A stretch of DNA of 45,469 nt from Clostridiales bacterium VE202-21 (GCA_000509105.1 BAIF02000007.1:1-45469), one strand, 5' to 3'. Positions 1 through 8,890 are shown, counted from the first letter of the stretch. The notes: generated by a model from the sequence alone, not told the origin. Translations and numbers: made by a program.

Positions 1-327
1 GTTATGAACATGATCTTTGTCTATATGGGTAGTAAGTACAAATTCATACTTGCTGCCCAGGATTTCTTTTGCAAGCTCCATGCCGATCTCATGGGCCTGT
101 TCCGGCGTAACCTCCCCAGGCTGAAAGGCTTGGATCAGGTGACGACCCAGGTTCGTTCCCTTGTCGATGGCATGGCGGCGGGTCCAGGAAAATTCGATAT
201 CCGCAGTTTCGGCGGCACAGCCATAGGAAGAAACAAGCAGCTTTCCGTCCGTCTTTTCCGGGTTACAGATATAGTCAATGGCGGCTTTCAGCGTTGACTT
301 GATAGGATGTGTCTTTGTAACTGCCAT
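1..327 (-). CDS. MobA/VirD2-type relaxase, N-terminal part (runs off the window)
   Basis: This is the N-terminal 109 residues of a conjugative relaxase, the enzyme that nicks oriT and leads the single strand into the recipient. Reading the minus strand from ATG at 327 gives MAVTKTHPIKSTLKAAIDYI, typical of relaxases of Tn1549-like elements. Near the edge comes THIDKDHVHN, the HxDxxHxH-type metal-binding motif of MOB-P relaxases. The frame is open to base 1, so the C-terminal part lies outside the window. It overlaps the end of mobC by 40 bp, which suggests one transcript with coupled translation. The catalytic Tyr expected near the N-terminus may be Y19. The family call is strong; the MOB subclass is inferred. 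Confidence 0.85.
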   Translation of the reverse strand, partial: MAVTKTHPIKSTLKAAIDYICNPEKTDGKLLVSSYGCAAETADIEFSWTRRHAIDKGTNLGRHLIQAFQPGEVTPEQAHEIGMELAKEILGSKYEFVLTTHIDKDHVHN

Positions 328-617
328 ATCTCATCCAGCCTTTCCCGTATCTCGTCCATGTCGGCCTGATACGCAGGACCTCCGGCGTTGATCCGCTTGG
401 CAATCTGGTTGATATTCCGACCAATGGCGGAAAGCTCTTTGGTAAATGCCCTGATATCTGCGGTGTCCGTATAGATGATATATCCGTCAATCGCCATCTT
501 GCGGAGGTAAGCGCCATATCTGCGTGTGGGTAACTGGCTCATTTTTTCGTCTATGAGCCGTTTTTCGTCCTCCGTGACATAGAATTTTATTTGAATATTT
601 CGCTTTCGGTTTGCCAT
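288..617 (-). CDS. mobC: MobC-like relaxosome accessory protein
   Basis: A 109-residue protein with the pattern of MobC proteins, which bind oriT and help the relaxase open the DNA. The N-terminal segment MANRKRNIQIKFYVTEDEK resembles the ribbon-helix-helix start of this family. Further on, TKELSAIGRNINQIAKRIN matches the conserved MobC helix containing G-x-N-x-N-Q. ATG at 617 is chosen because GGAGGTG (621-627) stands just upstream; a longer open frame reaches 710 but has no better start. It lies between a candidate oriT and the relaxase gene, the usual place for this component. Function is inferred from family and context. Confidence 0.85.
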   Translation of the reverse strand: MANRKRNIQIKFYVTEDEKRLIDEKMSQLPTRRYGAYLRKMAIDGYIIYTDTADIRAFTKELSAIGRNINQIAKRINAGGPAYQADMDEIRERLDEIWQLQRHILSSQR

Positions 618-640
618 GCGCCACCTCCGTTCCTCATAAG

Positions 641-730
641 GGTTTGGGACTATCCCAACAAGCAATTTTGAATTTTCGGGTAAGGGACCTGAAAATCTCA
701 AAATTCGCAAGCGGGTACTCGCTTGCTGTG
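641..730. other. Candidate origin of transfer (oriT) upstream of mobC
   Basis: Three inverted repeats are packed into 90 bp: TTGGGA-cta-TCCCAA (644-658), TTTTGAATTTTC paired with GAAAATCTCAAAA (666-703), and GCAAGCG-6 nt-CGCTTGC (707-726). Inverted repeats directly upstream of mobC and a relaxase are the usual layout of a MOB-P oriT. The nick site cannot be fixed from sequence alone. The 707-726 hairpin could instead be a transcriptional stop for the XRE gene. Confidence 0.55.
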
Positions 731-811
731 CTTGCTACCGTATCTTATCCCTACTTATAAAGCGTTGCGGAAGTCCAAAAATGCCCGCAAAATAAGAAAA
801 ACAGAGGATGT

Positions 812-1180
812 TCAGACACCCTCCGTTTCTTCATTCGGCTTTTCAATTTTTAAGGCCCCGTCAATGGCACCCTCCACGATAGGCAAATACTGTTCCGGGC
901 AGAGCTTTAACTTCTGTCCGACCCGCTGGCGCAGCTCGCTTTCCTCTCGCATGACCTCTGGGTTGAAATATCTCTCCATCGGCAGACCGCAGATTTTTAC
1001 AAGCTGAATGATGACCGGCAGGCTGGGGATCGTGCCCTCATTTTCGATGTTGGCAAGATACCTGGTATCAATGTTCACCTTTTCGGCTAAATCTTTTCGT
1101 GCAAGGTTCTTCGCCTTCCGTGCTTCTTTTACATCCGCACCGAAGGTTTCAAAGCCAGGGCAGTCTTTAACTTTTGCCAT
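812..1180 (-). CDS. XRE-family helix-turn-helix regulator
   Basis: A 122-residue DNA-binding protein. Residues about 15-70 form a Cro/C1-type helix-turn-helix: VKEARKAKNLARKDLAEKV, then DTRYLANIENEGTIPSLPV. The remainder is a helical tail with no recognised domain. It sits upstream of mobC and the relaxase on the same strand. Small XRE regulators of this kind are common in the mobilization region of Tn1549-like elements, where they probably control transfer genes. ATG at 1180 has only a weak ribosome site (GGGTGA), so the start is less certain than the family. Which promoter it binds is not visible. Confidence 0.75.
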   Translation of the reverse strand: MAKVKDCPGFETFGADVKEARKAKNLARKDLAEKVNIDTRYLANIENEGTIPSLPVIIQLVKICGLPMERYFNPEVMREESELRQRVGQKLKLCPEQYLPIVEGAIDGALKIEKPNEETEGV

Positions 1181-1278
1181 TCAACATCACCCATATACAT
1201 TCTATATTTCATAGTTTGCGCATGGAATGATGCTATATGCTTCTTATCTACATTTTATAATTCAGTGCAAAATCAGAC

Positions 1279-1304
1279 GAGCGCCAGAGTAAACTCTGGC
1301 GCTC
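1279..1304 (-). terminator. Stem-loop at the end of the AraC gene
   Basis: A perfect 11-bp inverted repeat, GAGCGCCAGAG-taaa-CTCTGGCGCTC, lies 3 bp past the AraC stop codon. The U-tract on the minus strand is weak, so it may act in both directions. Confidence 0.65.
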
Positions 1305-1307
1305 ATT

Positions 1308-2275
1308 TTACTTTCGTTGTGCGTTTTTTCTGTACTCTAATGGTAACAATCCAGTGCTTTTGCGGAATAATTCTGCAAATCGGCTTGAAGTGGAATAACC
1401 TACTGTTTGGGCAACTTGCCCTACTGTCAACTCTGTGTATGCCAGCAGATATTCTGCTTGGCTCATACGCCTCTGCTGAACATACTCTGTGATGGTGCAG
1501 TCGTAGTATTTCTTAAAACAGCTTTTGAGCTTTGTTGTTCCCATGCAGGCAATCTGTGTTAGCCGTTCCAGGGGAATATCAAAAGCATAGTGGTCGCTAA
1601 GATAAGCGGCAACTATTTGAAGATTTTCAATATCCTGTTGAGAGAGCTTATGGGCTGGTTTATCAGGATGTTTCTTCTGATATTCAACCACCATTGAAAC
1701 AGCTTCTGCAACTTTACCCTCATAAAAAAGTTTTGCGGCAATCCCTTCCCCGCGATAGTCTTTGATTTCTGTGAGTAACCGTGACATTTCTGGAAAGTCG
1801 GAAGTTTGGTCGATCTTCCGAAATGCATCCACAGGATTGATCTGCGCCTCTGGGTACAGTTTTTTCAGGTAGTCTTCATAATATGCCGGTGCAATCTCAA
1901 TTCCAACCGAACGGATTGGAATATTTTATGTATCAAAGCCTTGTATGGAGCGTAGCCGCCAATAAATGTTTTGATACAACCAGCAGACAGCCTACGGTAT
2001 GGAGATAATTCCTCCCCGGAAATAGAGTCATACCGAGTGATACTCAGACATTCCGGCAGGGAGCATTCCAACATGAAATCTTCGTGGAAGGAAAAGTTGT
2101 GGATTTTAATATCATATAGGTCTTTCTGTCCATAAGTCCAGTAGGTGCCTTCTCCAACTTCGGGAGAAAGTTTCCAGCAGTCACCTAATGCCCCATATTG
2201 CTGATTGTCTGGGTCACGGATAAAACCGTGTTCAATCAGCAGAGGCGTATAAAATTGGTCGATAATTTCAGACAT
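1308..2275 (-). pseudogene. AraC-family regulator split by a one-base frameshift
   Basis: Two minus-strand frames together make one AraC regulator of about 320 residues. The upstream frame (from ATG at 2275) carries the effector-sensing N-terminal part (MSEIIDQFYTPLLIEHGFIR) and stops at 1865. The downstream frame carries the AraC double helix-turn-helix: LSDHYAFDIPLERLTQIACM and then TVGQVAQTVGYSTSSRFAEL. Adding one A to the four-base A run at 1924-1927 (T on the plus strand) joins the frames through IHKNIPIRSVGIEIAPAYYE. This is most simply a one-base homopolymer deletion. It is divergent from the transport operon at 2461, so it probably activated that operon in response to its substrate. 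A sequencing error or a phase-variable tract is possible. Confidence 0.85.
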
Positions 2276-2306
2276 AAAACAGACCGCCTCCTTTTTGCAA
2301 CGATTG

Positions 2307-2334
2307 GACGAACTTTTGAAAGGAACAGACGAAC
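2307..2334 (+). promoter_or_regulatory. Candidate AraC-type operator: direct repeat with 21-bp period
   Basis: GACGAAC occurs at 2307-2313 and 2328-2334, exactly 21 bp apart (two helical turns), between the AraC gene and the transport operon. AraC-family regulators commonly bind such direct half-sites. Binding is inferred. Confidence 0.45.
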
Positions 2335-2387
2335 ATCGTCGGAACCCATTGAATGTTGTTCGATAAATGCGTATTGTATTAGAGGAT

Positions 2388-2405
2388 GGTTAGAGCTATC
2401 TAACC
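2388..2405. promoter_or_regulatory. Palindrome upstream of the ECF operon
   Basis: GGTTAGA-gcta-TCTAACC is a perfect 7-bp inverted repeat about 55 bp before the first transport gene. It could be an operator or a leader hairpin. No strong -35/-10 pair is seen beside it. Confidence 0.4.
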
Positions 2406-2460
2406 AAAGAATATCACAAACCACTTGTTGAGTCAAGACAACGAAAGGTAGGAGGTCAAA

Positions 2461-3072
2461 ATGAGTAATCAAGTAAATTCTATAAACAGGGGTCTGACAG
2501 TGAAAGACCTTGTAACGACAGGTATTTTTACTGCACTGTTATTTGTTTTTGTATTGGTGGGCGGCGTCTTTTTTGCAACGAATCCTGTACTTACTTTTTT
2601 CATGCCGGCAGGAGGTGGGCTGCTTGCTGGCCCCATTTATCTTTTGCTGATTGCAAAAGTACATAAGCGTTGGAGCCTTTCTATAATGGGCATTATCATG
2701 GGTATTATTTGGTTCGTGACCGGTATGCACTGGGCTTTTGCATTGGGCTACCTGATCATGGCGATTGTCGCGGACTTCGTTGCTGGTGCAGGGCAGTACA
2801 AAAGCAAAAAACTCAACAGCCTGTCTTATATCCTGTTCTCTCTCGGCGGCACTGGTTCGTATATCGTGTTCTTTGTTGACCCCAACGGCTGGGCACAGAC
2901 TATGCTGGGAAACGGAACTGAACAGAGCTACATCGACACCATGCAGGCAACTGCAAATACCGGCATCCTGATTGCCATGTTCGCTGCTGTTATCATTACA
3001 TCTGCAATCAGCGCTTTTGTAGGCTGCAAAATGCTGAAAAAGCAGTTTGAAAAAGCAGGTATTACAGCATGA
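2461..3072 (+). CDS. ECF transporter substrate-binding S component, MptD-like
   Basis: A 203-residue membrane protein with about five or six hydrophobic segments. It resembles the MptD/Trep_Strep family of putative ECF S components, which bind the substrate in the membrane. Segments such as TTGIFTALLFVFVLVGGVFF and the glycine-rich PAGGGLLAGPIYLLLIAKVH fit that family. The start has a strong ribosome site (TAGGAGG, 5 bp before ATG). Its end overlaps ecfT by 4 bp (ATGA). It is the first gene of an apparent five-gene operon with EcfT, a fused EcfA and two ABC half-transporters. The substrate is not readable from sequence; a metal chelate or siderophore is inferred from the neighbours. Confidence 0.8.
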   Translation: MSNQVNSINRGLTVKDLVTTGIFTALLFVFVLVGGVFFATNPVLTFFMPAGGGLLAGPIYLLLIAKVHKRWSLSIMGIIMGIIWFVTGMHWAFALGYLIMAIVADFVAGAGQYKSKKLNSLSYILFSLGGTGSYIVFFVDPNGWAQTMLGNGTEQSYIDTMQATANTGILIAMFAAVIITSAISAFVGCKMLKKQFEKAGITA

Positions 3073-3794
3073 GCGGTAAACGCCACAAGAAAGGGCTTTG
3101 GCTCGACCCACGGGCCAAGCTCTTTCTTATTCTTATATGTGTTTTATCGTCCATGTTCGCTCCTTCACTTGCATATCAATTTGTCCTTGTTATGCTGATT
3201 GCGATATTGGGTGCTTTCTTTGGAAAGTGGAAATATGTCATTAAGGCTGTATGCTTTTATGCGGTCATCTGTGTCCTGACAGTTTGGATCATGGCAGAAA
3301 TGACAGGCACGCTGCGGACAATGTTTATTGCCTTTTTAGGATTGTTTCATAAGGTCTATGCGTGCGGAACCTTGGCTGGGATTGTTCTGACTACTACAAA
3401 AGTCAATGAGTTCCTGTCTGCTATGAACCGTGTCCACGCACCCAAAAAGTTAGTAATTCCTATGGCAGTTATGCTGCGGTACATTCCAACTATTCAAGAG
3501 GACTGGCGATATATCAAGGACGCTATGCGGATGAGAGATGTTTCACCTTCTCTGGCGGGCTTTTTAGCACATCCGGGCATGACGGTTGAGTGTATTTATG
3601 TGCCTTTGTTGATGGCAGCTTCAAAAGCAGCGGATGATCTTTCTGTTGCTTCTGTCACTCGTGGAATTGAAAATCCCAATCCACGCACCTGTCTTGTCCA
3701 GATAAAATGCGGAGTTGCCGATTGGGGTGTCATGGCCGTTGCCGTAGCTTATCTGATTTTTGAATTATGTGTGCGGGGAGGTGTGATTGGTTGA
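3069..3794 (+). CDS. ecfT: ECF transporter transmembrane component EcfT
   Basis: A 241-residue membrane protein that couples the S component to the ATPases. The N-terminal KGLWLDPRAKLFLILICVL is typical of EcfT/CbiQ proteins. Later, YIPTIQEDWRYIKDAMRMRD matches the cytoplasmic coupling region, which usually carries an A-R-G or A-M-R-M-R element; DAMRMRD is visible. Several hydrophobic helices precede and follow it. It overlaps the S component by 4 bp and the ATPase by 4 bp, so the three are probably translated together. The family is clear; the transported compound is not. Confidence 0.88.
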   Translation: MSGKRHKKGLWLDPRAKLFLILICVLSSMFAPSLAYQFVLVMLIAILGAFFGKWKYVIKAVCFYAVICVLTVWIMAEMTGTLRTMFIAFLGLFHKVYACGTLAGIVLTTTKVNEFLSAMNRVHAPKKLVIPMAVMLRYIPTIQEDWRYIKDAMRMRDVSPSLAGFLAHPGMTVECIYVPLLMAASKAADDLSVASVTRGIENPNPRTCLVQIKCGVADWGVMAVAVAYLIFELCVRGGVIG

Positions 3795-5263
3795 TTGAGT
3801 TTGAAAATGTATCGTTTTCCTATACGGGGCAGGAACATGGTGGGCTGCATGACATCAATTTGAAAATTTCGGACGGAGAATGCGTCCTGTTCTGTGGCCG
3901 CAGCGGGTGCGGAAAAACAACGATTACAAGGCTGGTGAATGGACTGATCCCTCAGTTTTATCAGGGAGAGCTTCATGGCCGTGTGTTGGTAGATGGTCAG
4001 GAAATCAGCAATATCCCTATGTATCAGATTGCCGCTAAGGTTGGCTCCGTTTTCCAAAATCCACGGACACAGTTTTTCAATGTTGATACAGACAGCGAGA
4101 TTGCCTTTGGAATTGAAAATGAAGCTCGCCCTCCTAAGAAATTGGCTGAGCGAGTAGAGCAGACAACTGAAGATTTGCGTATTCAAAAGCTACGGAACAG
4201 GAATATTTTTGAGTTGTCCGGCGGAGAAAAGCAGAAAATCGCCTTTGCTTCTGTTTATGCCATGAACCCACAGATTTATCTACTGGATGAACCATCATCT
4301 AATCTGGATATGACTTCGATCCAGGAACTAAAGGAACATTTGCGGCTGATAAAAAAACAGGGCAAAACAATTTTGATAGCGGAACATCGTCTGTACTACC
4401 TGACGGAGTTGGCTGACCGAATTGTTTATCTGGAAAAAGGAGAAATCAAAGGAATATACACCCCGAAAGAATTTCGGCAGCTATCTGAACCTGACCGTGA
4501 ACACATGGGGCTGCGGGCTGTTGATCTACAGGCGGTATTCCCACCAAAAGCCCACTTGCCTGCGCCTACCCCTGTATTGGAGCTGCGGAATGTGACGCTC
4601 CGTTACAAGAAGCAAACCATTTTGCATGACATTGGACTATCCGCCGGAAAGGGCGAAGTGATTGGCGTAGTTGGACATAACGGAGCTGGAAAAACTACAT
4701 TTTCCCGCGCTCTCTGCGGGCTTCACAAAGACTGTGATGGACAATTCTTGTGGGAAAGAAAGCCGATTGAGCGTAAGGCAAGGCTAAAACGCTCCTACAT
4801 GGTTATGCAGGATGTGAATTATGAACTTTTCGCTGACAGCGTGGAGGCAGAGTGTTCCTTTGGTATACGCAATCCAGATCAAACACTGGTAAATGCAACT
4901 TTGGAGGAATTGGGCCTTACCCCATACCGGGAGCGCCATCCAAACACGCTTTCCGGCGGTCAAAAGCAACGAGTAGCGGTAGCTGTCAGCATGATTTGTG
5001 GGAAAGACTTGCTTGTATTTGATGAACCGACCAGCGGTCTTGACTTTGACAGTATGACGCAGGTGGCGGGACTGATCCGGCGATTATCCGATATGGGAAA
5101 AGTCATTTTCATTGTCACCCATGATTTTGAGTTTGTCTGCCGTACCTGTTCTCGTGTCTTGCATTTTGACGAAGGCGAAATGCCCGATGACGTATCAGTT
5201 GTAATGGAGGCCCTCCCGAAATTGAGAGAGCTTTTCTCTGTTTCAGATGGAAAGGAGAGGTAG
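3791..5263 (+). CDS. Fused double-ATPase component of the ECF transporter (EcfA-EcfA')
   Basis: A 490-residue protein carrying both ATP-binding cassettes that ECF transporters often encode as two genes. Domain 1 has Walker A CGRSGCGKTT, signature LSGGEKQKI and Walker B YLLDEPSSNLD. Domain 2 (from about residue 255) has GHNGAGKTT, LSGGQKQRV and LVFDEPTSGLD. Both look catalytically intact. The start is taken as TTG at 3791 because GGGGAGGTG (3775-3783) lies 7 bp upstream and the TTGA overlaps the ecfT stop codon. ATG at 3767 is an alternative but has no comparable ribosome site. The fusion and overlap point to one dedicated uptake complex. Confidence 0.9.
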   Translation: MIEFENVSFSYTGQEHGGLHDINLKISDGECVLFCGRSGCGKTTITRLVNGLIPQFYQGELHGRVLVDGQEISNIPMYQIAAKVGSVFQNPRTQFFNVDTDSEIAFGIENEARPPKKLAERVEQTTEDLRIQKLRNRNIFELSGGEKQKIAFASVYAMNPQIYLLDEPSSNLDMTSIQELKEHLRLIKKQGKTILIAEHRLYYLTELADRIVYLEKGEIKGIYTPKEFRQLSEPDREHMGLRAVDLQAVFPPKAHLPAPTPVLELRNVTLRYKKQTILHDIGLSAGKGEVIGVVGHNGAGKTTFSRALCGLHKDCDGQFLWERKPIERKARLKRSYMVMQDVNYELFADSVEAECSFGIRNPDQTLVNATLEELGLTPYRERHPNTLSGGQKQRVAVAVSMICGKDLLVFDEPTSGLDFDSMTQVAGLIRRLSDMGKVIFIVTHDFEFVCRTCSRVLHFDEGEMPDDVSVVMEALPKLRELFSVSDGKER

Positions 5264-5266
5264 TCT

Positions 5267-7030
5267 ATGAAGCAGAAAAAAGAAAACAGTATGGCATTGC
5301 TGCTCCATTGGGCCGGAGAACAGAAATTTTGGTTGTTTCTGGCAATCCTGCTGTCCATGTGCAGCGGGCTGTGTATTATTGTCCCATACATTGGGATTTA
5401 CAGGTTGATGGATGCCACATTCAACAATGCCTGCACAAAAGAACTTGTGGTGCAGACTGTGGCAATGATTGCCGCTGCTGTCACCCTGCGTTTTGTACTG
5501 TTCGGATGTTCCGGCGTGGCTGCCCATAAAGGCGCGTATGGTGCACTGTTCAAAGTGCGCTGTATGGTGGCGGAACACATGGCCAGAGCGCCTTTGGGTG
5601 CCCTAAATGAACGGCGCACAGGGGATATTAAAACGGTTCTGAATGAAGACATTGAAAAACTGGAACTATTTCTGGCGCATAATCTTCCTGACCTTGTGTG
5701 CTATCTGGTTGGGCCGGTGGTCATCTTTATTTATTTGATGACCGTTAATGTTCCACTGGCGTTGATTTCTCTTGTTCCGCTGGTTCTGGCTGTAGTTGTA
5801 ATGGGGGCGATGTTCCGCAATACCGATGATTTGATGGAACGGGCCAACCAATCCATTACCACACTAAATTCTGTTATGATCGAATATATCGGCGGAATGA
5901 AATTGATTAAAGCCTATAACATGGGGAGCAAGTCCTTCCAGAAATTTTCCGGCGCAATCCATGAGGAAAATGCCATGTGGAATGAGACTTCCCGACGTAT
6001 GGGGCCTCCGTATGCAGCGTTTGTCGTTATCATTGAATGTGGAATGCTGCTGATGGTTCCGATAGGCGGGATGTTTTTCCTGAAAGGTTCACTGACAGCC
6101 AGTGCGCTTCTGCTGTTTGTTTATGTCGGTTCTATGTATCTGACGGAAATTCGGCCTTTACAGGAATTGGGTACAAACTTTGCAAATGTACTGAACGCTA
6201 TTACCAAGACCAAAGAGATACTGAATATTCCGATTTATGAGGGTGGAACAGACTTCCCCCAAAAACATGATATTGAACTTCAGAATGTCCGATTTTCTTA
6301 TGACGGCAAAACCGATGTACTGCATGGTGTCAACCTCAAAATCAATGATGGTGAGCGCATGGCTCTTGTGGGCCGATCTGGTGCTGGTAAAAGCACTGTG
6401 ATTGAACTGATTTCCCGGTTCTACGATGTGCAGGAAGGAGAAGTGCTGATTGGCGGCAAAAATGTCAAGGAGCTTGACTACGATACCATTCTGAAAAATA
6501 TAGCTATCGTATTTCAAAAGACCTTCCTCACCCGTGACAGCGTGCTGGAAAATATCCGTATGGGTAGTAACGCTACTCTGGAAGAAGTGCGGGCTGCCGC
6601 AAAAGAGGCACAGATTGATGACTTTATCATGTCCCTGCCGGATGGATATGACACAAAAGTGGGCAGTTTCGGCTCCCGCTTTTCTGGCGGAGAAAAACAG
6701 CGGATCGCGATTGCCCGCGCAATTCTGAAAAATGCACCTATCTTGATTTTGGACGAGGCCACAAGTGCCTCTGACCCGGAAAATCAGATGGAGATTGATA
6801 AAGCTATTCAAAATCTATGCAAAGGCAAAACAGTCATTGTAGTAGCACACCGTTTGAGTGCTTTGAAAATGTGCAACCGGGTGGCTGTGGTGGAAAACCA
6901 TACAATTACCAACGTTGGCACCCATGAGGAAGTTCGGAAGAACAACGCCTACTATCGAAAAGCGTGGGATGACTACGAAACAGCCCGGAATATCACTTAT
7001 CAGTTGGAGGGAGGCGAGCAGTATGAATGA
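5267..7030 (+). CDS. ABC half-transporter 1 (membrane domain plus ATPase)
   Basis: A 587-residue half-transporter with an N-terminal six-helix membrane domain and a C-terminal ATPase. The cassette shows Walker A VGRSGAGKST, signature FSGGEKQRIAIARAIL, Walker B LILDEATSASD and switch His in VVAHRLS. It starts 3 bp after the EcfA stop codon, with GGAAAGGAGAGG upstream. The next gene overlaps it by 8 bp, so the two probably form a heterodimer. The fold is that of exporters, but related pairs (YbtP/YbtQ, IrtAB) import iron-siderophores. Beside an ECF system and an AraC regulator, uptake is a reasonable but unproven reading. Export of a peptide or drug is the alternative. Confidence 0.88.
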   Translation: MKQKKENSMALLLHWAGEQKFWLFLAILLSMCSGLCIIVPYIGIYRLMDATFNNACTKELVVQTVAMIAAAVTLRFVLFGCSGVAAHKGAYGALFKVRCMVAEHMARAPLGALNERRTGDIKTVLNEDIEKLELFLAHNLPDLVCYLVGPVVIFIYLMTVNVPLALISLVPLVLAVVVMGAMFRNTDDLMERANQSITTLNSVMIEYIGGMKLIKAYNMGSKSFQKFSGAIHEENAMWNETSRRMGPPYAAFVVIIECGMLLMVPIGGMFFLKGSLTASALLLFVYVGSMYLTEIRPLQELGTNFANVLNAITKTKEILNIPIYEGGTDFPQKHDIELQNVRFSYDGKTDVLHGVNLKINDGERMALVGRSGAGKSTVIELISRFYDVQEGEVLIGGKNVKELDYDTILKNIAIVFQKTFLTRDSVLENIRMGSNATLEEVRAAAKEAQIDDFIMSLPDGYDTKVGSFGSRFSGGEKQRIAIARAILKNAPILILDEATSASDPENQMEIDKAIQNLCKGKTVIVVAHRLSALKMCNRVAVVENHTITNVGTHEEVRKNNAYYRKAWDDYETARNITYQLEGGEQYE

Positions 7031-8732
7031 GCACGATGTATTGAAAAAAAACCGCAATTTCTATATTGGTGTCGGCGGAACCGTTCTGGAAGGACTTCTC
7101 TCCGGCAGCCTGTTTATGCTGCTTTACTCTGTTATGCAGTTTTTGTGGTCGGGTCAATTTGACATGAACCGCGTTCTGGCTCTGACCGGTATTATTGCAG
7201 TGGTTTTTCTTCTCCGTATCCTGATTTACAGCTACGGTTATACCAAAGCGCAGATTGGCGGTGCGGAGGTCAGTAAGAATATTCGGCTTTTTATGGGTGA
7301 CCATTTGAAGCGCATCCCACTGTCCCGCTTTACGCAGGGGCAGACCGGCGATTATATCAACACCATTACAAGCGACGTAAACAACTACGAAAAAATCCTG
7401 ACCCATAAAGTCGGAGATTTCGCAAAGAATTTTGCCCTGTCATTGATGTTGATTGTCTTTGTTATGACGCTCTATGTTCCGGCAGGAATTATCCTGCTGA
7501 TAGCCGATCTTCTTTTAATCCCCGGCCTATGGCTTTCTTTCCGCATGGTACGGAAATATGGAAAAGAAAAGAACGATATTTGTGCGGAGAACGTCAGCAG
7601 CATTGTTGAGTATGTTTCTGGTATTCAGACTTTCCGAGCTTATGGTGTAGGCGGTATGAAGAACAAAACTGTTATCAACGCCATGCGGGAGTTTTCCCGG
7701 ATCAGCTTTGTGTACGAATCAAAAGTGCTTCCTATTGGTGCGGTCTTTGGTATTTTGAGTTGGCTGTCCTGCCCGCTGGTTATCTTGCTGGCCTATGCAC
7801 CCTGGGTCGCAGGGACACTGAACACGGTGGACTACCTTTTGATTTGTATGCTGCCCCTGTTCTGTGCAAAGCTGGCTAACTCGATTTTTGTAGACCTTAC
7901 CAGTTATAAGAACCTGATGATCTCGAAAAACAAAATCTTGAGTGTAATGAATGAGCCGGAGGAAACTGGCAGCATGGAGCCGCTTCACACAGCTACCCAT
8001 GAAATCACATTTGACAATGTAGATTTTGCATATGTTCCCGGTGAACCGGTACTAAAACACGCCACCTTTACGGTGCCAGATCAAAAGCTCACGGCCATTG
8101 TCGGAGACTCTGGCTCCGGCAAATCTACTATTTTGAACCTGATTGCAAAATATTATGAAGCAACGGGCGGGACGATTTCTATTGGCGGTAAACCCATTAA
8201 CCATGTTGCCGCAGAGCGTGTACTGGAGCAAGTTTCTATGGTAGACCAGGACATATTTCTTTTTGACGATACCATCCGGGATAATATCCGACACGCTCGT
8301 CCTAATGCTACGGACACGGAAATCGAGGCTGCCTGCCGGGAGGCTAACTGTGACAGCTTCATCCGTAAGATGGAAAAGGGATACGATACGCCGACTGGCG
8401 AGAATGGAAATCTTCTCTCTGGCGGTGAGCGTCAGCGAATTTCAATAGCCCGCGCCATCCTGAAAAATAGCCCCATCCTGCTTTTGGATGAAGCAACAGC
8501 ATCTCTTGACATTGAAAATGAGCTTGCCGTAAAGCAGGCCATCGCCAATCTGCTAAAAGAAAAAAAGACAGTGGTAATGATTGCTCATACCCTTTCCATT
8601 GTCAAAAACGCTGATCAAATCCTTGTAATGGGTGATGGCAGAATTGCTGAATCTGGAACCCATGAGGAATTGCTTGCGAAAGGCGGAAAATATGCTGCTA
8701 TGTGGAACGCAGAGCAAAAAATATCGGCTTGA
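7023..8732 (+). CDS. ABC half-transporter 2 (membrane domain plus ATPase)
   Basis: A 569-residue partner of the preceding half-transporter. It has membrane helices in the first 300 residues, then Walker A VGDSGSGKST, signature LSGGERQRISIARAIL, Walker B LLLDEATASLD and His in MIAHTLS. ATG at 7023 is chosen because it lies inside the ATGAATGA overlap with the stop of the upstream gene and follows GGAGGCGAG; the frame opens earlier, at 6915, inside the other gene. Both ATPase sites have the catalytic Glu, so neither half appears degenerate. It is the last gene of the cargo operon, followed by a terminator at 8848. Confidence 0.88.
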   Translation: MNEHDVLKKNRNFYIGVGGTVLEGLLSGSLFMLLYSVMQFLWSGQFDMNRVLALTGIIAVVFLLRILIYSYGYTKAQIGGAEVSKNIRLFMGDHLKRIPLSRFTQGQTGDYINTITSDVNNYEKILTHKVGDFAKNFALSLMLIVFVMTLYVPAGIILLIADLLLIPGLWLSFRMVRKYGKEKNDICAENVSSIVEYVSGIQTFRAYGVGGMKNKTVINAMREFSRISFVYESKVLPIGAVFGILSWLSCPLVILLAYAPWVAGTLNTVDYLLICMLPLFCAKLANSIFVDLTSYKNLMISKNKILSVMNEPEETGSMEPLHTATHEITFDNVDFAYVPGEPVLKHATFTVPDQKLTAIVGDSGSGKSTILNLIAKYYEATGGTISIGGKPINHVAAERVLEQVSMVDQDIFLFDDTIRDNIRHARPNATDTEIEAACREANCDSFIRKMEKGYDTPTGENGNLLSGGERQRISIARAILKNSPILLLDEATASLDIENELAVKQAIANLLKEKKTVVMIAHTLSIVKNADQILVMGDGRIAESGTHEELLAKGGKYAAMWNAEQKISA

Positions 8733-8847
8733 TAGAAGCTAAAGAAGAATAATTGCATAGCGCATGAACCTGCCCCGACTACGGGGAAAGAAAAAAACCG
8801 CTGGCTGGGGCAGGTGATTTTGCGCGCCTATTTTAAGTTATTATCCT

Positions 8848-8890
8848 AACGGCGGTTTTGAGAAATCAGAGCCGCCGTTTCTTTGCGTTT
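8848..8890 (+). terminator. Terminator after the transport operon
   Basis: AACGGCGG (8848-8855) pairs with CCGCCGTT (8872-8879), followed by a T-rich tail. A weaker pair, CCTGCCCC/GGGGCAGG (8769-8814), lies upstream in the same gap. Confidence 0.65.

Noticed and set aside
4..297. Plus-strand open frame at the left edge
   Set aside because: It lies opposite the relaxase, whose minus-strand reading has the HxDxxHxHN motif and a sensible start.
2539..3111. Long minus-strand frame of 190 codons across the S component gene
   Set aside because: Rich in His and Cys with no family look; the plus strand encodes a clear membrane protein with a ribosome site.
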